From positions 620,001 to 684,000 of the forward strand of contig NZ_CP170723.1 in the NCBI RefSeq assembly GCF_043099285.1: a stretch of 64,000 bases of DNA. The letters are read 5' to 3'. This stretch comes from Oryzobacter telluris (lineage in GTDB: Bacteria; Actinomycetota; Actinomycetes; Actinomycetales; Dermatophilaceae). The notes under the pieces were generated by a model. That model worked only from the letters and a program-made list of their open reading frames with translations. It had not been told where the DNA came from and ran no database searches. A program made the position numbers and the translations under genes. Positions 57,413 to 64,000 of this stretch are shown here, piece after piece. The first letter of the stretch is position 1, and the number at the start of each line of letters is the position of its first letter.

Positions 57413-58402
57413 TCAGCAGGTGGACTTGTAGGCCGCCTGACCACCTTCGCCACTGAGGTTGTCCTTGGTGATGATGGTGAACCCCGTCTGGATGGTCGGG
57501 GTCACCTGACCGCCGGTGAGGGCAGCGACAGCCTGCTCGACACCGTCGGAACCGATGGTGGCCGGCTGCTGCGCCACGAGGGCCTGGACCGTGCCGGCTT
57601 CGAGGGCCTTGATCTGGTTCGGACCTGCGTCGAAGCCGACGATCGTGATGTCCTTGCCGCCCGCCTGGCGAACACCAGTGGCGGAGCCCTCGGCCGAGAA
57701 GAGGTTGGTGGCGAAGATCCCGACGATGTCGGGGTCCTTCTGCAGGGCGGCCGAGACGAGGTTGGCAGCCGTGGCCGGGTCGTTGTGGCTGTACTGGACA
57801 CCGAGGTACTTGAAGGTCGAGTCCTTAGCGGCGGCCTCCTCGAAGCCCTTGACTCGCGCATCGACCGTGGAGACACCGGGGTCGGTGGAGATGATGAGGA
57901 CCTTGCCGCCGGCGGGCTTGGCCTGCTTGATCGCGTCGAACGCTGCGGCGCCGCCACCGACGTTGTCGGAGCTGATCTGCGAGGCTGCGAAGGACGGGTC
58001 AGTGACCGTGGTGTCGACGAGGACGACCTTGATCCCGGCCTTCGCTGCCTGCTCCAGCGGTGTCTGCATCGCAGTGACATCGGTCGGGGCGATCAGGAGG
58101 GCAGCGGGCTTGGACGCCGTCACCGAGTCCACGATCGGCTTCTGCAGGGTGGGGTCGAACTTCTGCGGACCCTGCACGGTGACGGTGTATCCGAGCTCCT
58201 TGGCCTTGGCCTCGATGCCACACTGCATGGAGATGTAGAACTCGTCGCCGGCGACGCCCTGCACGAAGGCGATCTGCTTGTTGTCGGCGGATCCTCCTGC
58301 CGACCCGGAGCTGCCTGAGCCGGATGTGTTGCCCGTGGAGCACGCGGCCAGGACCAGGACGGCACTGGCGGACGCAGCCGCGATCTTGATGGTGTTCCTC
58401 AT
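57413..58402 (-). CDS. Sugar ABC transporter substrate-binding lipoprotein
   Basis: 329 residues. Lipobox LAAC (Cys21) after signal MRNTIKIAAASASAVLVLAA. The mature domain is a type I periplasmic-binding-like protein (RbsB family): VQGVAGDEFYISMQCGIEAKAKEL, LLIAPTDVTAM, GKVLIISTDPGVSTVDARVKG, ITIVGFDAGPNQIKALEAG. Ligand is a monosaccharide or polyol, not predictable here. First gene downstream of the ABC permease. Confidence 0.9.
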   Translation of the reverse strand: MRNTIKIAAASASAVLVLAACSTGNTSGSGSSGSAGGSADNKQIAFVQGVAGDEFYISMQCGIEAKAKELGYTVTVQGPQKFDPTLQKPIVDSVTASKPAALLIAPTDVTAMQTPLEQAAKAGIKVVLVDTTVTDPSFAASQISSDNVGGGAAAFDAIKQAKPAGGKVLIISTDPGVSTVDARVKGFEEAAAKDSTFKYLGVQYSHNDPATAANLVSAALQKDPDIVGIFATNLFSAEGSATGVRQAGGKDITIVGFDAGPNQIKALEAGTVQALVAQQPATIGSDGVEQAVAALTGGQVTPTIQTGFTIITKDNLSGEGGQAAYKSTC

Positions 58403-58494
58403 GTCGTTCTGCCTTTCCTAAGTGGTGGGGTTACCCCCGTGGTGCTTGGGTGGGTGAGAGGGAGAGTTGCCGGACGAGGGACAGCGAGGTCGGT

Positions 58495-59532
58495 CTAGAT
58501 CCCCTTGCCTCGGCTGGCGGCTGCTCGTCGCTGTTGGTCGACGTAGACAGCGGCGATGAGGATGGCGCCCACCGCAACGGTCTGCCAGTAGGGGGAGACG
58601 CCGATGATGACGAACCCGGACTGGAGAGTGGCTGGGATGAAAAGGCCCACCATGGAGCCGAACATGGACCCTTGGCCGCCGAAGATCGACGTCCCGCCGA
58701 TGACAACAGCGGCGATGACGTTGAGATTCGTCAGGGACTGACCGGCGATGGTCGTCGTGCCGTACTGCGCGAGCGAGAGGATCCCCGCAAGTCCAGCGAG
58801 GGTGCCGGACACCGCATAGATCTGCACCAACTTGCGATCGACGTTCACTCCGACGCGTCGCGCCGAGGTCTCGTTGGAACCGATGGCGTAGGTGTACCGC
58901 CCGAACTTGGTCTTGTGCAGGGCGATCCCGCCGAGGACGACGATGACGAGAGCGATGAGGCTGATCGCCGGAATGCCGACCAGGCGGCCGTACCCGATGG
59001 TGTCGACGAGCACGTCGGGGGCCGAACGGATGTCCAGGCCGCCGGTGATGATCTGCGCGATACCCAGCGCGACCGACAAAGTTCCCAGCGTGACGATCAG
59101 CGGTGGCACATTGGCCCGTGCAACCAGCGCGCCGTTGAGGATGCCCCAGAAGACGCCCACGACCACGGCCAGGACGAGGCCGACGAGCGCAGCCCCCCAT
59201 CCCGCGCCACCCAAGGCCTCCATGGCCTTGGCTGCGACCACCGAGGAGACGACGAGGACGGATCCGACGGACAGGTCGATGCCGGACGTGATGATGACGA
59301 AGGTCATGCCCACGGCGAGGACAGCCCAGATCGAGACGTTCTGCGTGATGTTGGTCAGGTTGCTGGCGGTGAGGAACGTCGTGGGTGACAGGACGCCGAA
59401 GGCGGCCACGATGACGACGAGCACTCCGAGGATCCAGACCGACTGCACGGCCTTCAGCCGGCCCAGCAGGCTTCCCTCGTGATGGGCGCTGGTTTCGATG
59501 GTCGAGGCTGATGGGGGAGTGGTGGTGGTCAC
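58495..59532 (-). CDS. Sugar ABC transporter permease (RbsC family)
   Basis: 345 residues, GTG start overlapping the ATPase stop (GTGA). 9-10 membrane helices, with the RbsC-type ITSGIDLSVGSVLV and GTSIFGGQGSMFGSMVG coupling loops. Pairs with the ATPase and lipoprotein here. Import of the sugar is energised by the ATPase below. Confidence 0.93.
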   Translation of the reverse strand: MTTTTPPSASTIETSAHHEGSLLGRLKAVQSVWILGVLVVIVAAFGVLSPTTFLTASNLTNITQNVSIWAVLAVGMTFVIITSGIDLSVGSVLVVSSVVAAKAMEALGGAGWGAALVGLVLAVVVGVFWGILNGALVARANVPPLIVTLGTLSVALGIAQIITGGLDIRSAPDVLVDTIGYGRLVGIPAISLIALVIVVLGGIALHKTKFGRYTYAIGSNETSARRVGVNVDRKLVQIYAVSGTLAGLAGILSLAQYGTTTIAGQSLTNLNVIAAVVIGGTSIFGGQGSMFGSMVGLFIPATLQSGFVIIGVSPYWQTVAVGAILIAAVYVDQQRRAAASRGKGI

Positions 59533-60293
59533 GCCGCCCCCTCCTTTCGGTCCAGGGCGCCTGTCATGGCACCGACGAGCTGCTCGACAGAGGTGTTCTT
59601 CCCGTCGAAGGTGGCCACGCGTCGGCCGAGCCTGAGCACCTGCACTCGGTCGGCCACCTCCAGCACGTGAGGCATGGAGTGCGAGATGAGGACAACGGCA
59701 AGGCCCTTGTCGCGGACCCGCTTGATGGTGTCCAGCACGTTCTGCGTCTGAATGACCCCGAGGGCGGCGGTGGGCTCGTCGAGGAAGAGCACCTTGTTCG
59801 CCCAGGACACGGCTCGCGCGATGGCGACCGTCTGCTTCTGTCCGCCCGACATGGCCCCGACCGGGACGACGACGGATCGGACGGCCGAGCCGAGCTCGGT
59901 GAACGCCTCGGCGGACTTCTTGCGCATCTGCGCGTTGTCCATGAAGCCCAGCCGACCGGCGATGCCCGGTCGCATGATCTCGCGTCCGAGGAACATGTTC
60001 TCGGCGGAGTCCAGGTGGGGGGCGAGCGCCAGATCCTGGTGGACGACCTCGATCCCGCGGGCGGAGGCCTCGTGCGGGCTGGTGAACGTCACCGGCTCGC
60101 CCTCGAAGAGCACCTGGCCCTCGTCCAGGTCGAGGTTGCCGGTCAGTGCCTTCACCAGGGTGGACTTGCCGGCCCCGTTGTCGCCGATGAGCGCGACGAC
60201 TTCGCCGGCTTGGATGTCGAAGTCCGTCTTGTCCAGTGCTTGGACTGCGCCAAAGCTTCGGCTGAGGCCCCTGGCCTCCAAGAGGGCAGTCAT
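59529..60293 (-). CDS. Sugar ABC transporter ATPase (single-domain FrcA/RbsA-like)
   Basis: 254 residues. Walker A LIGDNGAGKST, signature MSGGQKQTVAIARA, Walker B VLFLDEPTAAL and VVLISHSM. Unlike RbsA (two domains) this has one nucleotide-binding domain, as in FrcA. AGGAGG precedes ATG 60,293. A 16-codon leader ORF overlaps the start (ATGA). Confidence 0.93.
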   Translation of the reverse strand: MTALLEARGLSRSFGAVQALDKTDFDIQAGEVVALIGDNGAGKSTLVKALTGNLDLDEGQVLFEGEPVTFTSPHEASARGIEVVHQDLALAPHLDSAENMFLGREIMRPGIAGRLGFMDNAQMRKKSAEAFTELGSAVRSVVVPVGAMSGGQKQTVAIARAVSWANKVLFLDEPTAALGVIQTQNVLDTIKRVRDKGLAVVLISHSMPHVLEVADRVQVLRLGRRVATFDGKNTSVEQLVGAMTGALDRKEGAA

Positions 60294-60340
60294 GCGCTTG
60301 CCTCCTGGTCCGTGGCCTTGCGCCAGGTCGGAATCATCAT
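60290..60340 (-). CDS. Candidate leader peptide overlapping the ABC ATPase start
   Basis: 16 residues (MMIPTWRKATDQEASA), ATG at 60,340 with a very strong AAGGAGG 5 nt upstream. Its stop overlaps the ATPase start as ATGA, so translation would be coupled. Too short to be an enzyme; could regulate the operon. A longer in-frame reading from GTG 60,586, which has the same AAGGAGG context, cannot be excluded but its composition looks non-coding. Confidence 0.4.
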   Translation of the reverse strand: MMIPTWRKATDQEASA

Positions 60341-60700
60341 GCTGGCCTCCTTGCCAGGTGTGCTCGGCCGGCGGAGACGATCCCCGCGACCGGTCGACGT
60401 GCGCGGCTCGCAGCGTCCGCCGTTACTAGCCGCCGCCTGCGACAGCCGCGCGCCGCACGTGGGGCGCCGGGTGGCAGACCCAGACGCGCGGCTCGAGATG
60501 GTTCGACTCAGGCGGGATGTCGTGATCGCGAGGTGTCCGAGGGGGCACGGCGAGGTCGATACCGGAACGAACGTCGCGACGGTCACGGGTGGCCTCCTTG
60601 CCTTGGACAGCGGTGTCACAGGGTCAGAACTCGTCGGCAGCCGGGGGAGGACGGCTCCCCGCGGTGGGGGCAACTGCCTCGTCTCTGCCTGTGCTTCTCG
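60341..60700 (-). other. Long untranslated leader of the ABC operon
   Basis: About 360 nt between the predicted start of transcription (near 60,705) and the leader peptide. A 13-nt repeat TGGCCTCCTTGCC occurs at 60,343-60,355 and 60,590-60,602. I see no known riboswitch or convincing gene. Confidence 0.4.
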
Positions 60701-60774
60701 TCGTTCGAACGAATCTAAAGCTGCTATGTCACCGGTGTCAAGGTTTCGCCTCGAAGTTTATGTCACCGATGACA
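60701..60774 (-). promoter_or_regulatory. ABC operon promoter with palindromic operators
   Basis: On the minus strand TTGACA (plus 60,736-60,741), 17 bp, TTAGAT (plus 60,713-60,718) is a very good promoter. TGTCACCGGTGTCA (60,727-60,740) overlaps its -35; TGTCACCGATGACA (60,761-60,774) lies 34 bp further upstream, and TCGTTCGAACGA (60,701-60,712) covers the start site. All are palindromes fit for a dimeric repressor, which is not in this window. Confidence 0.6.
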
Positions 60775-60898
60775 GGTAGCGTCGCGCTGTGCCGGCTCAA
60801 GGGCTGGCCCCGCGGTCGCCCAGAGGGCAAGGTGCAGCGATTCCCAGCACCTCGGCCATCGTGGGGAGGTCGTGTCGCCCACGGGGGCCCACCTCGGA

Positions 60899-61540
60899 TC
60901 AGGAGTGGCGATCTCGCTCTGGGTGGTCGTGAGAGCTCGGCGCTCGGGTGCCGACGGCGCCACCTGCCGACGAGCGCAGCTCCGCCATCACGGCAGCCAG
61001 CATCTGCTCCGGTGGCTGCATTCCGCTGACTGCAATATGCGGTGCAACGGGTGGTGAGAGGTCCAAGCCAGCCAGCCAGCTTTCACCGAGCTTGCTGGCA
61101 TCTCTGGCGGCGTCACGGTCTCGCACTCGACGAAGGACCTCGTGACCGGGTAACTCGATCCACACCATGAACGGCGTGGCACCGGCGAGAACCATCCGCC
61201 GCGCGGATTGGTCCCACTTCGCGGCATCCCGGACCTCTTCCGTGAAGGGCGCGGTGAGGACCACGTCGAGCCCGACGGCCACGTTGTCCACGGCCAGCGA
61301 GCAGATCGTGTCGTATCGGGCTGCACGCGTCTCCCTGGCGAACTCGGGATCGTCGAGGTTCGCACCTCCGCGCACGGTCGCGAGCACGTCGATCAACCTT
61401 TCGGTGGCGGTGTCGAGGTCGAGAAGCGTAGCCCCGAGCTCTTGGGCCAACAGCCGGCCGAAGGTGGTCTTGCCTGACCCAGGCGCTCCGGTGACGAAGA
61501 GGGCGCATGGCCTACTTGGGTGTTCGGCTCCGCGTTTCAT
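60899..61540 (-). CDS. P-loop kinase of gluconokinase/AAA_33 type
   Basis: 213 residues. P-loop FVTGAPGSGKTTFGRLLA, then LLDLDTATERLID and a helical substrate lid; an Arg-rich stretch RRVRDRDAARD resembles a kinase LID. Probably phosphorylates a small sugar or related alcohol. ATG 61,540 chosen from the P-loop distance. A weak ribosome site. Its stop is 120 bp from the ABC operon operator. Confidence 0.7.
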   Translation of the reverse strand: MKRGAEHPSRPCALFVTGAPGSGKTTFGRLLAQELGATLLDLDTATERLIDVLATVRGGANLDDPEFARETRAARYDTICSLAVDNVAVGLDVVLTAPFTEEVRDAAKWDQSARRMVLAGATPFMVWIELPGHEVLRRVRDRDAARDASKLGESWLAGLDLSPPVAPHIAVSGMQPPEQMLAAVMAELRSSAGGAVGTRAPSSHDHPERDRHS

Positions 61541-61869
61541 AGGATCGAGGACTCCCTTTCGATGAGCCGGACATTGATCACGTTCGTCCGCCGGAGTTTG
61601 CGGCGTGGGTTTGCTGTGCGGCGCCGGGCCGGGTCGCTCTCGCCCCACGCCGGCACGCCGCGTGCGGGGAACCGGGCGATCCCCCCGCACGCGGGCCGTC
61701 GGGTCGCCCACGCTGAGCAAACGGTCAGCCGCTCGACGATGTCCGGACGGGACGGTCGAGGACGCGGACCAAGGACGCGGAGCGGCGCCCTCGCCCACAT
61801 GCAGCCAGAAGGCGAGGAAGCGGCCTTGGAACGCCTCCGACCGCCCCTCCATGATGACAACCGCGCTCG
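61541..61869 (-). other. Intergenic gap with a strong hairpin
   Basis: 329 bp without a supported gene. CGCGTGCGGGG (61,659-61,669) pairs perfectly with CCCCGCACGCG (61,683-61,693), an 11-bp stem that may end transcription from the aldolase. Possible reading frames here have non-coding composition (Arg/Pro/Ser-rich). Confidence 0.5.
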
Positions 61870-62757
61870 TCAGTGCACGCCGTCGATGACCGCTGCGAGT
61901 TCCATCAGGCGCGGCGCAGCGCGTTCGGTGAGCAGTTCCTGTCGACGCTCGCTCGAGATGGAGAGGCTGTCCTTCCACAGCGAGCGGCCTGCCATCGCAC
62001 CGCTCGCACCGTTCGCCATCGCGGTGGCAACCTGGCCTACGAACGTCTCGTGGTCAACGCCTGCGGACAGCACGGCCCAAGGGGCCCCGGATGCTGCCTC
62101 GGTCACCGCGGCGCAGGCGGCCGCTGAGCCCGGGTACTGGAGCTTGAGAACCTTTGAGCCGCAGGCCACCGCCAGCGCGGCACCATCCGCGACAAGGTCA
62201 GGGAACCGTGCGGTGTACTCCTCCTCGCTCTCGTCCTCCAGCCGATAGGTGAGCAGCTCGACGATCAGGAGCACCCCTTCATCCTCGCAGGCCCGGACGA
62301 GCTCACGGATCTGGTGTGCGACGCGGGAGTCCTCGCCCTGACGGTCCGGCCGCGTGTAGAAGAGCATCTTGGCCACGTCGCCGCCAAGGTCTCTCACTGT
62401 GCGAGCCGTCACGCCCTCGACGTACCGAGTGTGCTGAAGGCCGTCGACGACCTCGAAGCCAGAGGCGTCCAAACCCACGACGAGTGCGGTGCTGCGCGAA
62501 AGGACGTCGTCGTCGACCAGGGCGGGCAGCGCCACCTCAGGGTCGAGCAGGATGGCGGGTGCCAAGTTGCCCAGGTACCTCACCAGGTCGGCCTTGGCCT
62601 GAGCCAGCTCCTCCGTGGTGATGTTCTTGGAACCCTGGGGGGCGTCATGAATGGCTGCCTTCATCCCGTTCCTCTGGTCCGCGGCCACGATGAGCATGTG
62701 GCCGCCGGGCGTGGAGATCGCCTGCATTCCGCGACGTTCTGCGGTGGTAAGCGTCAT
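61870..62757 (-). CDS. Class I aldolase, LacD/YihT-like
   Basis: 295 residues, TIM-barrel: LIVAADQRNGMKAAI, ILLDPEVALPAL, MLFYTRPDRQ, VLLIVELLTY, and SKVLKLQYPGS with the Lys that could form the Schiff base. LacD acts on tagatose 1,6-bisphosphate and YihT on sulfofructose 1-phosphate; the substrate here is not evident. 14 nt from the FGGY kinase gene. Confidence 0.8.
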   Translation of the reverse strand: MTLTTAERRGMQAISTPGGHMLIVAADQRNGMKAAIHDAPQGSKNITTEELAQAKADLVRYLGNLAPAILLDPEVALPALVDDDVLSRSTALVVGLDASGFEVVDGLQHTRYVEGVTARTVRDLGGDVAKMLFYTRPDRQGEDSRVAHQIRELVRACEDEGVLLIVELLTYRLEDESEEEYTARFPDLVADGAALAVACGSKVLKLQYPGSAAACAAVTEAASGAPWAVLSAGVDHETFVGQVATAMANGASGAMAGRSLWKDSLSISSERRQELLTERAAPRLMELAAVIDGVH

Positions 62758-62771
62758 GTGCGTCTTTCCTT

Positions 62772-64000
62772 TCAGTGGTTGGTCTTTGCTTCGTGGCAGG
62801 AAGTCAGCAGTCGGAGTCCCACGAGTGCAGCGCCGTAGGCGGTCTCCTGCTCTCGCTCAGTGACCGAGAGGCCGGGAAGCACCTGCCCTCGAGCTCGCTG
62901 GACCGACTTCATGCCTGCCCATCCACCGGTGAGGGTGGTCGACACGGCCGGCGGCAGCTCGCGGTCGATGGCGTCGATGAGCAGCTGGATCTCGTCGTTG
63001 CTGTGCCGGAGAACGGCCGCGAAGACCTCAGCGGGCGAGATGCCGTCGGTTCGGAAGGTCAGGCGCAGCACCCCGTCGTCGTTGCGGGCGCCGCTCACCT
63101 CGATCCCGTCGAGCGCCAGCTGCCCCTCCAGCGGGAGGGCCATCACGGCACGGTCGAGCGCGTCACGACCAGCTCGGGTGTGGATGCCGGCTGCCTGGAG
63201 AGCGCGTCGGAGGAGGAGTCCGGTCTTGACGCCCGCGACGATGACGCGTTTGCCGGGAACAACATGGCGCACCTCGTTGATCAAGTGCCCGGCAAGGCGG
63301 CTCCGTGCCTCGTAGCCGAGAGCGACGTCCGAGACCCGCAGGAGCACTTCGGCGGTGCCGATCGACACGTGGTACTGGTCGCCGTCGAGGGAGCCGCCGG
63401 CCTCCGCCGCGACGAGATGATCGTGGCCGGCGACCGTCAGCGCCGCACCGGCGAAGACTCCCGGTAGGTCCTCGCGAGCCGTCCCCCAGGAGGCGCCGGC
63501 GTCTCGGAGCTCCGGCATGAAGCCCTCCTCCACCCCGAGGAGGTCAAGCATCGCGGGCCACGGCCGGTCAGTGTCCTGGTCGAGGAGACCTGTTCGGGAC
63601 GCCAAGGAGTATTCAAGAGCGACGTCTCCCCCCAGAGACGCAACGACGAACTCCGGGAGGTCGAGCCAGCGGTAAGCCCCAAGCGGCGTCCCACGGCGAC
63701 GGAGGTGGGCCAGCTTGGCGACGGTGACCTGAGCCCCCAGAGGCAGCCCCGTGCGCCCGGCGAACTGATCCCTCAGGTCACGGGGGAACGCCTCGGCCTC
63801 GTCCTGGCCGCGAGGGTCGAACCAGGCGAACCCGGGGTGTGGCGCACGCAGTGTCTCGTCGACGAGCATTCCGGTCTCGCCCATCCCAGCCACGGAGATC
63901 GCGTCGACCGTGCGAACCCCCATCGCCGCCAGGCGATCAGCTGCGCTCTGGAGGAGCGAGTCGACGGCGGTGGTCAGCGCGATGGCGTCGAGCTCGGTCG
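62772..64000 (-). CDS. FGGY-family carbohydrate kinase, N-terminus outside window
   Basis: At least 409 residues; frame stays open to the window edge so it is partial. FGGY features: VAGMGETGMLVDE, AGHDHLVAAEAGG, SIGTAEVLL, and TGGWAGMKSVQRARGQVL near the end. Phosphorylates a sugar such as xylulose or a related ketose. First gene of the visible catabolic run, followed by aldolase. Confidence 0.85.
   Translation of the reverse strand, partial: TELDAIALTTAVDSLLQSAADRLAAMGVRTVDAISVAGMGETGMLVDETLRAPHPGFAWFDPRGQDEAEAFPRDLRDQFAGRTGLPLGAQVTVAKLAHLRRRGTPLGAYRWLDLPEFVVASLGGDVALEYSLASRTGLLDQDTDRPWPAMLDLLGVEEGFMPELRDAGASWGTAREDLPGVFAGAALTVAGHDHLVAAEAGGSLDGDQYHVSIGTAEVLLRVSDVALGYEARSRLAGHLINEVRHVVPGKRVIVAGVKTGLLLRRALQAAGIHTRAGRDALDRAVMALPLEGQLALDGIEVSGARNDDGVLRLTFRTDGISPAEVFAAVLRHSNDEIQLLIDAIDRELPPAVSTTLTGGWAGMKSVQRARGQVLPGLSVTEREQETAYGAALVGLRLLTSCHEAKTNH

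Noticed and set aside
60341..60673. Possible 100-residue protein from GTG 60,586 with AAGGAGG
   Set aside because: Ser/Thr/Arg-rich composition looks non-coding; only the last 16 codons with their own ribosome site were kept as a candidate.
61541..61869. N-terminal extension of the P-loop kinase to about 61,853 or 61,978
   Set aside because: Extra residues are Arg/Pro/Ser-rich and the hairpin lies in it; ATG 61,540 fits the P-loop spacing of the family.
1..64000. CRISPR array or rRNA operon
   Set aside because: No regularly spaced direct repeats and no rRNA-like sequence were seen.

Overview
The window is chromosome of a high-GC Gram-positive actinobacterium. Codon third positions are almost all G or C, and it carries actinobacterial hallmarks: mshA and a mycothiol-dependent dehydrogenase, SenX3-RegX3, CarD followed by ispD-ispF, an HbhA-like protein, and many small actinobacterial DUF proteins. 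Gene content and order fit an Intrasporangiaceae-like member of the Micrococcales, but I cannot name a genus from sequence alone. A very large share of genes look leaderless: a TANNNT box lies 6 or 7 nt before the start codon, and this fixed many starts.

Region 1 (1-41,000) is ordinary core chromosome. It holds a nitrobindin-like end, an LCP cell-wall ligase divergent from a Fur regulator with YgfZ, a BKACE enzyme, an XRE-HbhA pair, asparaginase-DTD, mshA with neighbours, gpmA, PhoU and SenX3-RegX3, CarD-IspD-IspF, mycothiol-linked formaldehyde detoxification (dehydrogenase plus metallo-beta-lactamase fold), CysS-RlmB, small membrane proteins, an MsiK-like ATPase with a divergent LacI regulator, a CBS protein, and a Ser/Thr kinase overlapping a ThrE-like exporter. 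The oddest part is 12,223-18,028: three tandem paralogues that look like degenerate ECF sigma factors fused to a membrane anchor and a large outside domain, each preceded by the same short promoter-like box. Large intergenic palindromes are scattered here.

Region 2 (41,108-about 51,000) is an accessory island beginning at a tRNA-Thr gene: tyrosine integrase, excisionase-like protein, then the main discovery of the window. On the plus strand four tightly coupled genes encode a ubiquitin-like protein, an E2-like protein, a JAMM/JAB peptidase and an E1/ThiF-like protein (44,470-47,185). Divergent from it are a STAS-like/winged-helix protein and a STAS-GHKL ATPase that resemble an anti-sigma/anti-anti-sigma partner-switch module. 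A palindrome overlaps the promoter between them. An Abi_2 (HEPN) protein with a ribosome-site-sequestering leader hairpin follows in convergent orientation. This looks like a ubiquitin-like conjugation defence locus of the Bil/Bub kind with a regulatory module I do not recognise from described systems. Further on are a zinc-finger protein and an IS110-family element with a possible bridge RNA.

Region 3 (51,088-54,919) is a persulfide/sulfur-handling cluster: a TauE/SafE exporter, a small Cys-rich protein, a metallo-beta-lactamase-rhodanese fusion, and divergently a thioredoxin, a DUF302 protein and a CstR-like regulator that lacks the copper-ligand His. Two 18-bp operator repeats lie in the divergent promoter.

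Region 4 (54,996-64,000, all minus strand) is a sugar catabolic locus: FGGY kinase (cut by the window edge), class I LacD/YihT-like aldolase, a P-loop kinase, an ABC sugar importer with periplasmic-type lipoprotein, a PfkB kinase and a GatZ/KbaZ-like protein. A promoter with palindromic operators and an approximately 360-nt leader precedes the ABC genes. The substrate is not evident.
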